Shown here piece by piece: positions 13,180-23,345 of a stretch of DNA of 64,000 nt. The stretch is taken from positions 9,133,100 through 9,197,099 of the forward strand of contig JAQFVV010000022.1 in assembly GCA_028023455.1 (NCBI GenBank), written 5' to 3'. Source of the stretch: Epiperipatus broadwayi (taxonomy: Eukaryota; Onychophora; Udeonychophora; Euonychophora; Peripatidae). The translations under genes and the position numbers were made by a program. How positions within the stretch are numbered: the first letter of the stretch is position 1; every line of letters starts with the position of its first letter. The notes beneath the pieces were generated by a model. The model did not search any database. It had not been told where the DNA came from and saw nothing but the letters and a program-made list of their open reading frames with translations.

Positions 13180-14028
13180 TTGAATGGCTTGAAATGGACT
13201 ATTGAAAAAGAACAGGATTATAAGATTAACTATTTAGATTTAATGATCACAAGAGATAACAGTATATTAAATTATAAACTAATAATTAAGCCATTGCAAA
13301 AAAGAAGATATATAAATTTTAAATCAAAAGTACCAATGATGCATAAGATGGCAAGTTTTAAATCTTTTTTGTTTCGAAATGAAAAATTATGTCATTACCA
13401 AAGTGATAAATTGAAAAATATTGAGATATTTGTCAAGGAATTGCTTGATGTTGGTTATAAAATGGAACAAATAAACAATACTTTAAGTCAATTTAAAAAA
13501 AATTATAATTTAAAAGAAATGAAGATTAATAATAAAAAATGGATATCTATTCCATTTATTTCAAATCCACAAGTAAAATTTTTTAAGGATTTATATAAGA
13601 ATGTATTTAATGTTTCATTCTACGTTCCAAACAATATTAACAAATTAGTTAATAATTCTAAGGATGTCATACCTATCAAGCAAAAAAGTAATGTCATATA
13701 TCAAATTTTTTGTGATTGTATGCTATCATATATAGGTGAATCTAGGTGCAACATTGAGAAAAGATTGAAGGAACACGAATTGTTATATAAGCGTGTAAAA
13801 AATAAAAATAATGGTGATTTAATATCTTCTTCAGTTTTCTTTGATCATGAAAAAACATGTAAACATAAATTTAAATTTAATTTTGAAAATGTGAAAATTC
13901 TTCATGAAGAGAGAAACCATAGTAAAAGAAAAATTAAAGAGGCAATTTTTATAAACAGGAATAAAACACATTTGATAAATCGACAAGCTTCTAACATTAA
14001 AATACGAGATTCGTGGAATTTGAATTGA
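13180..14028 (+). CDS. PLE RT-thumb plus GIY-YIG endonuclease, 5'-truncated
   Basis: 282 codons. Residues 1-70 match the end of a Penelope-type RT: INYLDLMITRDN, then RRYINFKSKVPMMHK, where PLEs have LDxxxTR and the NFKSxHP block. Residues about 168-240 form a GIY-YIG nuclease: VIYQIFCDCMLSYIGE, arginine in EKRLKEHE, and the expected catalytic glutamate in KRKIKEA. A C-x-C replaces the usual linker cysteine pair. The tail NRQASNIKIRDSW is the family's C-terminus. The RT fingers, palm and YxDD motif are missing, so it cannot be an autonomous RT; the endonuclease itself is intact. The first ATG is arbitrary, since the true N-terminus is lost at the inverted junction near 13171. Confidence 0.88.
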   Translation: MNGLKWTIEKEQDYKINYLDLMITRDNSILNYKLIIKPLQKRRYINFKSKVPMMHKMASFKSFLFRNEKLCHYQSDKLKNIEIFVKELLDVGYKMEQINNTLSQFKKNYNLKEMKINNKKWISIPFISNPQVKFFKDLYKNVFNVSFYVPNNINKLVNNSKDVIPIKQKSNVIYQIFCDCMLSYIGESRCNIEKRLKEHELLYKRVKNKNNGDLISSSVFFDHEKTCKHKFKFNFENVKILHEERNHSKRKIKEAIFINRNKTHLINRQASNIKIRDSWNLN

Positions 14029-14065
14029 TGACGTTTGCTTCCGCTTTTAGTTTTTGAATTTAATA

Positions 14066-14108
14066 GCAGTTGAGGCAGGTTTGAAAGTAACTGAAAGTAC
14101 TTCTGCGG
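14066..14108 (+). ncRNA. Hammerhead-like structure at PLE 3' end
   Basis: CAGTTGAGG, a stem GGTT/AACT, then GAAAGTACTTCTGC. The outer GCAG and CTGC can pair as stem I, and AGTACT is palindromic like the stem III of other copies. The hammerhead core would need CTGANGA; here it reads TTGAGGC, so catalysis is doubtful. The mirror copy is at 12433-12475. Confidence 0.45.
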
Positions 14109-14221
14109 ATTTAAAGATTGTTTGAATTGTTTATAAACCGTTTAAAAATATTATTTCAATTATAATTACAATATTATTTTTAATTAACGGATATTTTTAT
14201 TTATTTTACATATATATATAA

Positions 14222-14839
14222 TGTTGTAATTAAATATTAATAAATATAGTAACATAAATATGTATAAAGTTACAACTTTAAAAACCATTATCCCCCTACG
14301 AGCACTTTTGACTAGCTTCATAGTCTTTGTCAACTAACACTAATTTTTTTTTAAGGTATCTTCAAACATACTTTCAAAGTCTAAACTTCCCACAATTCAT
14401 TAATTTTAACATTTTTACCTGTCTATTTATTAAGTTATATTTACATTTATATATTAACATAGCTTCCTTTATTTTTCTTATATTATTGTTCCTTTCAGTT
14501 TGTAATATTTTCACATTATTATAGTCAAAATTAAAACTATATATACATTACAAATTGAAAGGAGCAACAATAAAAGGAAAATAAAGCAAGCAATGTTAAT
14601 ATATAAATGTAAGCATGACTTAATAAATTGACAGGCAGAAAATGTTAAAATGAATGAATTGTGGAAGGGCTAGAATTTGAAAGCATATTTGAAGATACCT
14701 TAAAAAAGAATTAGTATTAGTTGACAAAGACTACAAAGCTAGTTGAAAGTGCTCCTAGGTGAAAAAGAGTTTTTAAAATTGTACTTTATATATGTTTATG
14801 TTACTGTATTTATTAATATTTAATTACAAGGTTATGTAT
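14222..14839. mobile_element. Old head-to-head PLE tail fold-back
   Basis: The arms (about 14222-14525 minus and 14541-14839 plus) are visibly diverged and carry indels. The right arm includes a decayed PLE C-terminal tail (frame containing MNELW) and the 3' block GTTGACAAAGACTAC...GTTGAAAGTGCTCC. This is the same tail type as 58.3 and 61.9 kb but much older. No ORF survives. Confidence 0.75.
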
Positions 14840-14877
14840 ATAGCTTTGAAGAAATACAGATATTGATTAAGAATATC

Positions 14878-14879
14878 AT

Positions 14880-14925
<46 letters not shown>
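14878..14925. repeat. (TA)n(TG)n microsatellite
   Basis: A TA run switches directly to a TG run. Confidence 0.95.
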
Positions 14926-14926
<1 letters not shown>

Positions 14927-16009
14927 GATGCAATATTAAATCCCTCAATACAAATTAATATAAATAATGTAACCACATTTTTCAACAATAATGATTATGT
15001 TAAAGGTAAATGGGCATTATAGTTCATTTTAAAATTATAAAATCTAAAAAATATTTTTTTTACATTTATTAGCATAAGAATAACTACACATCTACCCTGG
15101 TTAGCCAGGACAATTAATATTTCATTCATAATGCATCATAAATTAATGATGTCACAGAAAAAATTAGCAATTACAATGAATTTCAATGGCAAAAAATTGA
15201 TTTCTTACTTTGAATTCAAAATTTATAAAAATTTGATTAAAAAATTAAAGCTTAAATTCAAAAAAGTGTTAATTAATGAATAAACATTTTACTAAGAATA
15301 TTATTTAAAAAAATCATCTGTGGGTAAATATATTCTATAAAAACATTTTAGTAACTATAATTTTTTTTAAAAAAGTATAATTTTATTATTGACAGTTCAC
15401 CATTTTGTTTGTTAAATAGTGGGAGAATGACATTTCCTAATTCCCAATTTTTTAATTTAAAATAAATCATGAAAAAACAAAATTAACTAACTACAATGTA
15501 CACTTTAGAATTTAAAAAAAATTTTGCATGTTGGACATTTAGAATAATTTTTAATGCATTTATTGTTCCATTATTAAAGTGTTTTTATTTTTGTAATTAA
15601 TAGTACTAATGAAAATTTTCTTTTATAATAATGCTTTGCAACTTGCATTTATTTTACATAAATGCAGTGGAATTAAATAAAAATTTGTTAAAGATGTGCA
15701 ATATACAGTTGATTGTTGAAATTTTAATAATATAAATGATGAAATCTTTTTTTGTTGTTGCTGATACTAAAGGTATATCTTTGTAACAGCACCATTATCA
15801 GAAACAAATTATGAGATTATTGATTTAAATTTCAGCAAAGAAACAATATTTTAAACTTATGTTTAGTAACCTTTATCCTATAAATTTGATTTTTAACTGC
15901 ATAAAAGATGGAATTACCCCCCCCACTGCTGTGTATTCAAAATGCAAGTATTCCAAATACCAACAAACAAAATAATAAATAATAAGAATAGCAAACATTC
16001 TGCTACACA
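14926..16009. other. AT-rich stretch, nothing recognised
   Basis: No gene or repeat copy seen. A C run lies near 15918-15925. Confidence 0.4.
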
Positions 16010-16200
16010 CGCAACATAAATATATATATATTGTTCCTTATGGTTAACTTCCTTCGATGAGGTATTGCTACACACATAATATGTATAATTCACCTTGGTT
16101 AACTTTCCCTGATGAGGTATTGTACACACATAACACAAACTATATATATATATATAGTTATCTTTAGTTCATTTCCCATGATGCACTTTAAGACTGGCTG
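16010..16200. repeat. Imperfect tandem repeat, about 60-bp unit
   Basis: Three units contain GGTTAACTT (or a variant), then GATGAGGTATTG, then ACACACATAA. The third is degraded (AGTTCATTTCCCATGATGCA). A minus frame crossing it (15914-16138) is low-complexity and not a gene. Confidence 0.7.
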
Positions 16201-16580
16201 TTTTCAAGATGGTTACCACTGGTCTCAGTTTCCCAAACACTTTGGCCCCGATCCACATGAACTCATTTGGCTTCATCATAGAGCCCTGTGACCATCACTA
16301 TGAGGTTCTTTCAGCTGCAATTACTTCTGTCTCTCTGCAACTGTTTGCTTTGTAAGCTCACTGAAAATCCATTCGAAAATCAACTTTTCACATCTAGCTT
16401 CTATCCAGATGGGTTCCTCTAGCCCTGATTTCCCAAACTCTTTGGGTCTGTTCAGCTGCTGCTTGTAAACATATTTTCACTGTAGAGCACTGCATACTCA
16501 CTAAAGCTATTGTCCCATCTCTCTGCAACATGAACCAGAAAATGAACCATGCACTTTGTTGGTTACTCTATCTATAGTTT
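16201..16580. other. GC-elevated island of unknown nature
   Basis: The composition is clearly less AT-rich than its surroundings. It contains two related blocks, CCCAAACACTTTGG and CCCAAACTCTTTGG, about 190 bp apart. It could be a decayed LTR or other repeat. No ORF of note. Confidence 0.35.
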
Positions 16581-17976
16581 TTTTTATTGTATGAAGGAAT
16601 TCATTTCAGCTTTTAATTACTCATACAATTAATTACTTATTTTCATATACTGTAGTGTTTTAGATCTATACAATTAATTGGTGTCCTAGGAATTCATTTC
16701 CATATAAGGTATTTTATAAAGGCTATTCTATTAATTAATTAGTCTCTTATCAAGAAATATTTGTAATCAGTAAATATTTTTTGGAATTTATCGATCACAA
16801 TGTTCTTATCACAATTAACATAAATTTAATCATTAATTAAATCTAACACTTATCCATAAGCAATCTAAAATATATGTCTACTTTTTCTGGAGTGCACAAA
16901 CTTATACTAATGTCAATATAAATATTTTTACAAAACATCACACAATAATTTACAATTATAATGATTAATATTTTACAACTACAATTAATATATTTTTCCT
17001 CACAAACAAAACAATATTCATAAGAATTTTTATCCACAGTATTGATTGAGTGAATATGTTTTTTCTAATGTACACATTTTAAAAATTAATGATAATATAC
17101 TTTGTTGTTATACATAAAATATGTTTTTGATTACTTATTGTATTGAATAAAACTGTCTCTTTTTTTTTGCTTGTGCAAATATTAATGATGAAAATCATTT
17201 TTAATTTGGATATATCATGAAAATCATATAAAAATACATTAATATGCATTTTAATTCTATAATCAAAACAATATTGCATACTATATAATAATAAACTCTG
17301 AACTGTATGTTTTAGCATATGTCATCATTTTATTTTTGGATAACATGGCTTTAGTGAAATCATTATCATATGTCATCACAAATCTTATAAAAATGGCTGC
17401 CATTTTGAAAAAGTAGTGGTTGTTTAAAAAAAAAGTTTCATTATTATTTTTTTAGCAAACAATTTTATTAGACCAAATTTTTTTTACAAACTTGAAAAAG
17501 ATGATTTGAAATCTAATTGGATAGTTTGTACTTTATCATCAAAAACAAACAAATTCAATGGTATATAAATAACAACAGGTATTTTTTACTTATAATGGGA
17601 TTGGAAGTGAGACCAGGCTCCATGTAGCATTAAAAATGTCTGGAGAGGCAAGCAATTCACCTCTAATGATTGTAATTTTCTAGATAGTGAAAAAAAACAA
17701 TTTTAAATCAAAATAGTTCGTACAAAAATTGATGATAATCTTTGTGGTGAATCATCACATAAAGTACATTTTTAATCAGGATGGTATTAGTAGTACTATA
17801 TTTTAAATAATATAGACATTATAGAAACCTTTTTATTATTAAAACACTATATAAAAATATCATTCAAGAAGACATGCTTTAATATATTATAGCAACAAAA
17901 ATTTATATATTTTTTTGATTAAACCAATAAAATGTCACATGACACCTGTTACATTTTGCTGCTTAGATGCATACAT
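16581..17976. other. AT-rich stretch, no gene recognised
   Basis: Minus frames at 16843-17037 and 17079-17318 are isoleucine/cysteine-rich with no domain and no splice context. Confidence 0.4.
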
Positions 17977-18082
17977 TTTCCCTTCACCATCTTTATGCTA
18001 CCTACAGTAAGATATTATGTGACATCGATTATTAATTAATGATTATAGTAGGTAGCATCGAGGTGTTGAAGGGGAAATGTGT
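17977..18082. repeat. Imperfect inverted repeat (possible MITE remnant)
   Basis: CCCTTCACC...ATGCTACCTAC faces GTAGGTAGCAT...GGTGTTGAAGGGG around an AT-rich centre. Arms are about 30 bp with mismatches. Confidence 0.6.
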
Positions 18083-18141
18083 TTTTTAATTACATATAAA
18101 CTAAATTACAGAAAATTTTGTGAAAGTTATTATAAAAAATA

Positions 18142-18232
18142 ATCAAATGATTTATTGTTTAGGGGTCATAAGAAATCTACACACTGGAAGTGACTGATCT
18201 AGAATATAATTCATAGGTCTTGAGCTCCAAAG
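18142..18232 (+). repeat. Dispersed repeat F
   Basis: It shares a roughly 90-bp layout with 41542, 50588 and 53065, all on the same strand: CAAAT.nTTT, then GAGCACTAGAAGTG or a variant, then ATTCATAG..CTTGAGCTCC. An ancient interspersed repeat of unknown class. Confidence 0.6.
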
Positions 18233-18505
18233 CCTGCCAGGGTATTATTGCATTTATCCTCCCAGGGTATGATGTGAATTAATTAAATACATCATTAGAA
18301 TTTATTGTTATAAGTTTTGACCAATCGCAAAGTATCTTAGTAAATATTGTTGCCTCAGTTAATAGTCAAAAGTGAGCCATATCACCAGCAGTGAAAGTTA
18401 AGGTTAATGGGAAATAAAAAAAAGAGTGAATAATATATATCCCTTTTATATAAATGAATTAAATAATAGAATTTAAAGAGCAGAAAATTTTCTCTAAAGA
18501 TATGT

Positions 18506-18646
18506 ACATAGAGAGCGTACCAATAGCTCAAACAAGCTCGTAATTAACAAGTTTGAGCTATTGGTACGCTCTCTATGTGCATTTTTGTAACTACAAGCTC
18601 ATTAAAAGTAATGTCACGTTATATATGACTTGGTTTTTTTAATTAT
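18506..18646. mobile_element. 141-bp hairpin mini-element with 13-bp TSD
   Basis: Perfect 29-bp arms (18505-18533 and 18550-18578, AGAGAGCGTACCAATAGCTC core) surround a 16-nt loop. A 3' tail of about 65 bp follows. Direct repeats TCTAAAGATATGT at 18493-18505 and 18647-18659 flank the unit. It has the same architecture as the larger fold-backs here: left arm minus, right arm plus with the longer 3' tail. No coding capacity. Confidence 0.75.
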
Positions 18647-18659
18647 TCTAAAGATATGT

Positions 18660-20835
18660 GTATAGTTGAACTATTTTATTGTTTTACTGTGCACATGTGC
18701 TTGCAAGTACTTACTGCTATTGGGATGTGATTTTATTCCATTATATTTTTGGTAGCTGAATATTAAGTTGCATGTATATATAAATATATAGAAATCTATT
18801 GATGATGTCACATTTTCTTACGTATTTGTTAACCAATGTGAGAAATGATGATATTATGTATTCACATCTATTACATATGGATACTAAATGTTTTTATTTT
18901 AAATACCATATTATTATTTTAATTCCTATATTTTTAATAGCTTAATTTATGAGCTATTATATAAAATATAGAACACTCATTTTTAATTTTTTTAAACATT
19001 GATTGCCATACTAATTAAAATAAATCATAGGCTGATCATCTATATAAGTATGACACCTCTTTTAAAGTTAATAAATATTGCAATCATATTTTGGTTTTAC
19101 AATTAGTGCGTCCACACTCACCTGACCAATGCAAAATAATAATAGCTAAATGTCCTTTTACTGATCAATATTAGATGATTATCTGGGTTATATATCTAAA
19201 AAAAAATGTCTAAAACTACTTGTAATCTAAAAACTTTCATAATTCATCTGAAACAGATTTAAGTCCAAAGTCTTAAGCATGACAGGTTGATTTATTAATC
19301 ACTGTACTATGAGATCCTTATGATTGATTTGTCGTTAATATATATATATTAGAATCGAGTACGAGCAGAAAATTTGCTAAATAATGAATTTTTATTAAAC
19401 TTGGATTATTTTCTTAAAACTTTAAAAAAATTTAGGTTACGCATTTATTTATTATTTTTGTTAATTATAAATTCTGTTTTATTAATCGTGAAGATTAATG
19501 ATTTCCATGGTTTATTTTATTTGTTGCTCTAATTTTATTTTTCTTTTATTAAAATAAGAAGAGAAAAAAAATCTTTCTTAATTAAACTTTCTTCTTTAAC
19601 ATTTATTAATTAGTTTTGATTGGCTTCTTTATTTTGGTAGCTTTTTTGCATTCTTAATCGTCTATCACCTCTGTAAGGTTTCTCAGTAATAAATTAAACC
19701 AAAATGGCCACCCTTTTACTTCACTCAGAGAAGAAAGCTACAAAGAAAATATATTTCATTGCATTATTAACATTATTTTTTTTATATATAAATTGTACAA
19801 ATTACCTCTCATTTACATATAAATGCAACATAATTACCTCTGTTTATTAATTTATCAGTGTTATTGTATGGATTCCATAAATAAGACACGCCTTTTATTC
19901 CTCATCAAAGAATTAAATTGTATCACACTAATGCTAGTTTTAGCAAATCACAATAAAAAAAGCGTGTATGTATGTGTCCATACATATATCCTTATGTAAT
20001 CATTTTTCATAAGATATATTAATACTTTCGTAATAGGGATTTAAACTATATGCATATAAAGATACTCTTATTCTGGCTTCTAATATTTAACTTCTACTAT
20101 GTAGATAATATGATGAAATAAATTTATAAATTGTTATGGCTGTAAATATTTTATTATTTTAGAATGAGTTATAATTTATTTATATATTTTTATTATTATC
20201 TTGTATCCACATAATATTCCAGTAAAAACTGTAATATATATATATATGCATTAGAATATAAAATTCATCTTATGTGATTAATTAAGAGAATCACTTCAGT
20301 TTTTTATTATTAATCAAAATACGATTTGAAACATGTTTTAAATGAATGAAGAATGAATCTAATTAGCTTTAAATATATTATTTAAATCTTTAAAGCCAGC
20401 GAATTCCATAAGCTCTTTTTTTTTTCAATATAAAAGGATGGCATGATCAACAAAGTTTACCTTTCTTTGTAACCTATCAACCAAAATATTAGCTAGTATT
20501 GAGATGCTGAATACAGCTTTTTTTATATACGTATTTATATTTTGATTTTGGTCTTTCTGCTTTTATTACAGTTTTTTTATTATTATTAATGGAACTCATT
20601 GATCCAAATGATCTTGTCAAAAAAAAAAACAGTTATGCAAATATTTGTGGTCAGATTTGCTCATTTCAAAATTACAATTGTTTTTAAAAGTATACTTATA
20701 TAATTATAAAAAGATGCACATTATGAAGCAAAGAGCAAATCAAAAAATTATTCTTATCGTGCTGACATATGATAACTTTAATAAACATATTTGTAATAAT
20801 ACTTGAATGACAGTAGAAAATTTATCGTATAAGCT
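18660..20835. other. AT-rich stretch, no gene recognised
   Basis: An isolated minus-strand donor-like site (GGTCAG|GTGAGT, about 19117-19128) has no convincing exon. Otherwise nothing. Confidence 0.4.
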
Positions 20836-20925
20836 TGTGGTTAAGACCTGTAGAGGTCTCTACCTTCGCATTTTTCAGACACAATATTCCTGAGGTTACA
20901 GCCTTAGTAAATATTACTTAATATA
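20836..20925 (+). repeat. Dispersed repeat G
   Basis: GACCTGTAGAGGTCTCTA, then TTTTTCAGAC, then GGTTACAGCC, matching 55665-55750 and more weakly 41098-41165. Confidence 0.55.
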
Positions 20926-21234
20926 ATAATGTGCGTTTAAAAATAAATTTATAATTACAACTTTGTATTTAATATAGCAACTTATTTACAGTATTGAAGA
21001 AGGTGTACAACCTGTTACAAATACTTATACCATTGCCATACCATTGAGAGCATAACTTTATGCAGTATTATTTTATGGAGTGCAAATTGATAATTGCATT
21101 CACAAGAGAGAAAAGTCTCAAGTTATTAGTAATATCTCAGTGGCAAACAATGGAATATCTTCTTAATACTGTATGGTTTTGACTTAAATAGTTGTTTCCA
21201 CAAGAAGAAATCATGACAGTATGCAAACATTTTA

Positions 21235-22865
21235 TCACAGGAAAGCATTCTGGAACTAATAATTAAAAAGCCCACTAGAATATAGCTGATATTAAATTTA
21301 ATAAAGAAAGTTTTTGGAATATAGATGTTAAAAATAAATTGCAATTCCTGAAGTGTTTAATGCAATTTCTAAACTTAAAACAAAATCTTCTATAGGTTAT
21401 GCTAATATTTCCACTTTTATTATCAAGGGTTGTGCTGAATGTTTGATAGCACCAATACATTATATCATTAATTTATCAATTGAGAAATATATTATTCCTA
21501 ACATATTTAAGATAGTTAAAATTATACCAATTATAAGAAAGGGGATAGATCTGATCCTGGTACTATTTCAATTCTGTCATCTTTTGCTAGGATTTATGAA
21601 AAGTGTATTTACAGTAACATTATTGTAGATATGATTAAGGTGTTACATAATTATCAGCATGGACTTTTACCTAGTAAATCTGTTGAAACTAATTTAATGG
21701 TGATATCTGATCAGAAACAATTAGATGTTGTATATTTTGATATGAGTCAGGTATTTGATAAAGTTTTATGTATTAGACTTTTATATAAACTTAAATGTTG
21801 GGAGTTAGTCCTCATTTAATTGAGCGGTTTAACAATTACTTGCGAGATCGTGAATCCTTATGTGTATATGAATAGAACCAATTCTCATTTTTTTAATAAT
21901 ATGGTAGATGTTCCTCAGGATGGCATATTAGCATCTTTACTTTTTAATGTTTTTATGTGTGATGTTAATCAAACCATAAAAAATAATATAATACTTGCTT
22001 ATGCTGATGATTGTAAGTTACTTAAAATAATTATTACTTATAATGATCATGTTGAGGTTCAAAGGGATATAGATTGTTTTACAATTGGGTTTAGGTATAG
22101 CAATTTGGAGATTAATATTAATAAAACATGCACAATTTCTTATACTAATAAAACTGGAAAATCTGCTTATCAATATAAAATTGAGAATGGTGTTATTATA
22201 TATAAAGAGATTTGTCTGATTTAGGAATATTTTGTAATAATTTTACTTTTAATGCACATATTAAGTATATTATTAATAAATCATACAGAAAAATGGGCTG
22301 TATTTTGAGATATGGGAGAGATTTATCTACTTCCATAAAATATAGGTTATTTTTTACTTTTGTTGTTACACTTTTAGAATATGGTTCTTGTATATGGAAT
22401 TTTAATTTGTTTAATATTCAGTCTAGAATATATAATGTTGAAAAAAGATTCAATAAATTATTAATGGGAGAATGTCAAAATGTTAAAACAGTATTGAAAG
22501 AAAGGAGAATATTGAAAGATATGATATTGTTGAAAAAGTTAATTGATGGGAAAATTGATGTCAGTAACTGTATATTGAAAATAGAATTGAAAGTACCTAG
22601 TTGTCTGTTAAGAGAAAGGCTACTTTCAATGTTAATAAATGTAAAAATACTTTCTTCAGCAATTCTGTTATTAATAGATTGCAAATATTGTACTATATAA
22701 ACTAACTTTTAATAATAGTGATATTTTTTGTGATTGGTTTTTTATGAATATTAGAAAACAACTAAATTTATAATTATGAATGTATATATAATCTTATGTA
22801 ACTGTATTTGCTTATTGGTTTTTTTTAATTGTTTTTTTTTTTTTGTTTATTGTGTATTGACATGC
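21235..22865 (+). pseudogene. Non-LTR retrotransposon reverse transcriptase, multiply frameshifted
   Basis: Four frames read in order give one RT. 21353-21540 is fingers (KLKTKSSIGYANIST, IINLSIEKYIIPNIFKIVKI). A frameshift near 21540 leads to GDRSDPGTISILSSFARIYEK and HGLLPSKSVETNL. 21730-21760 carries the first palm aspartate (VYFDMSQVFDKV). A shift near 21800 leads to SPHLIERFNNYLRDRES, then DVPQDGILASLLF where QGSVLGPLLF is usual. YADDCKLL is at about 22002-22025. A further shift near 22215 leads to DLGIFCNNFTFNAHI and LEYGSCIWN, typical of Jockey/I/CR1-like LINEs. The endonuclease half is not recognisable. A (TTA)n tract 30 bp downstream may derive from its 3' tail. Non-functional. Confidence 0.9.
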
Positions 22866-22895
22866 ACATAATAAATAGATAATGAATTAAATAGA

Positions 22896-22901
22896 TATCG
22901 A

Positions 22902-22951
<50 letters not shown>

Positions 22952-22957
22952 TATTAC

Positions 22958-22987
<30 letters not shown>
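22896..22987. repeat. (ATT)n microsatellite
   Basis: About 30 ATT units with a few ACT interruptions, just beyond the LINE 3' end, as expected for expansion of a LINE tail. Confidence 0.95.
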
Positions 22988-22988
<1 letters not shown>

Positions 22989-23269
22989 AACTACTGCCTG
23001 TTGCAAATTCCTTTAATTATCATTTAATATTTCCTTTCATTCATTTGTATTTGCTGTTCTTTACATTTATTTTTGTTTTCATCTTCTCTAAAGTTTTCCT
23101 TAATTTATCAGTGTCTCATTTGTTTTTTGACTTTAAATATTTTATATATACATATATTTGTATGTTTGAACATATATATTAATTTCTTTCTACATATACA
23201 AATTTATAAAATAACGTAACCCGTTAAAAAGTATATTATAGATAAATTTTAAATTATAGTAATTGTAAA

Positions 23270-23345
23270 AAATAATATATAAATTAAGTAGAAGTACTTT
23301 CGATTACGATGTAATATAATTGTATATCAATATTAACTGCTTTCT
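23270..23345 (-). mobile_element. PLE 3'-end fragment
   Basis: On the minus strand it ends in ATTACATCGTAAT, C, GAAAGTACTTCTA, the block at the 3' end of the PLE copies at 14.1, 58.5 and 61.9 kb. The short stem next to GAAA (ATTAC/GTAAT) is kept. No protein remnant. Confidence 0.5.

Larger units (their letters stand above)
12377..14164. mobile_element. Head-to-head Penelope-like element remnant
   Basis: Two copies of a PLE 3' region face each other. The left arm is 12377-13170 (minus) and the right arm is 13373-14164 (plus), separated by about 200 bp belonging to the right copy. The arms are 794 and 792 bp and differ by a few substitutions and one 2-base T-run length change. The right copy is 5'-truncated within the RT thumb region. 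A 5'-truncated main copy preceded by a shorter inverted copy is a known PLE arrangement. Both outer ends run into AT-rich repeat, so no TSD is readable. Confidence 0.92.

Noticed and set aside
12587-14028. Two convergent genes sharing a protein
   Set aside because: They are the arms of one inverted PLE pair; the minus copy is frameshifted.
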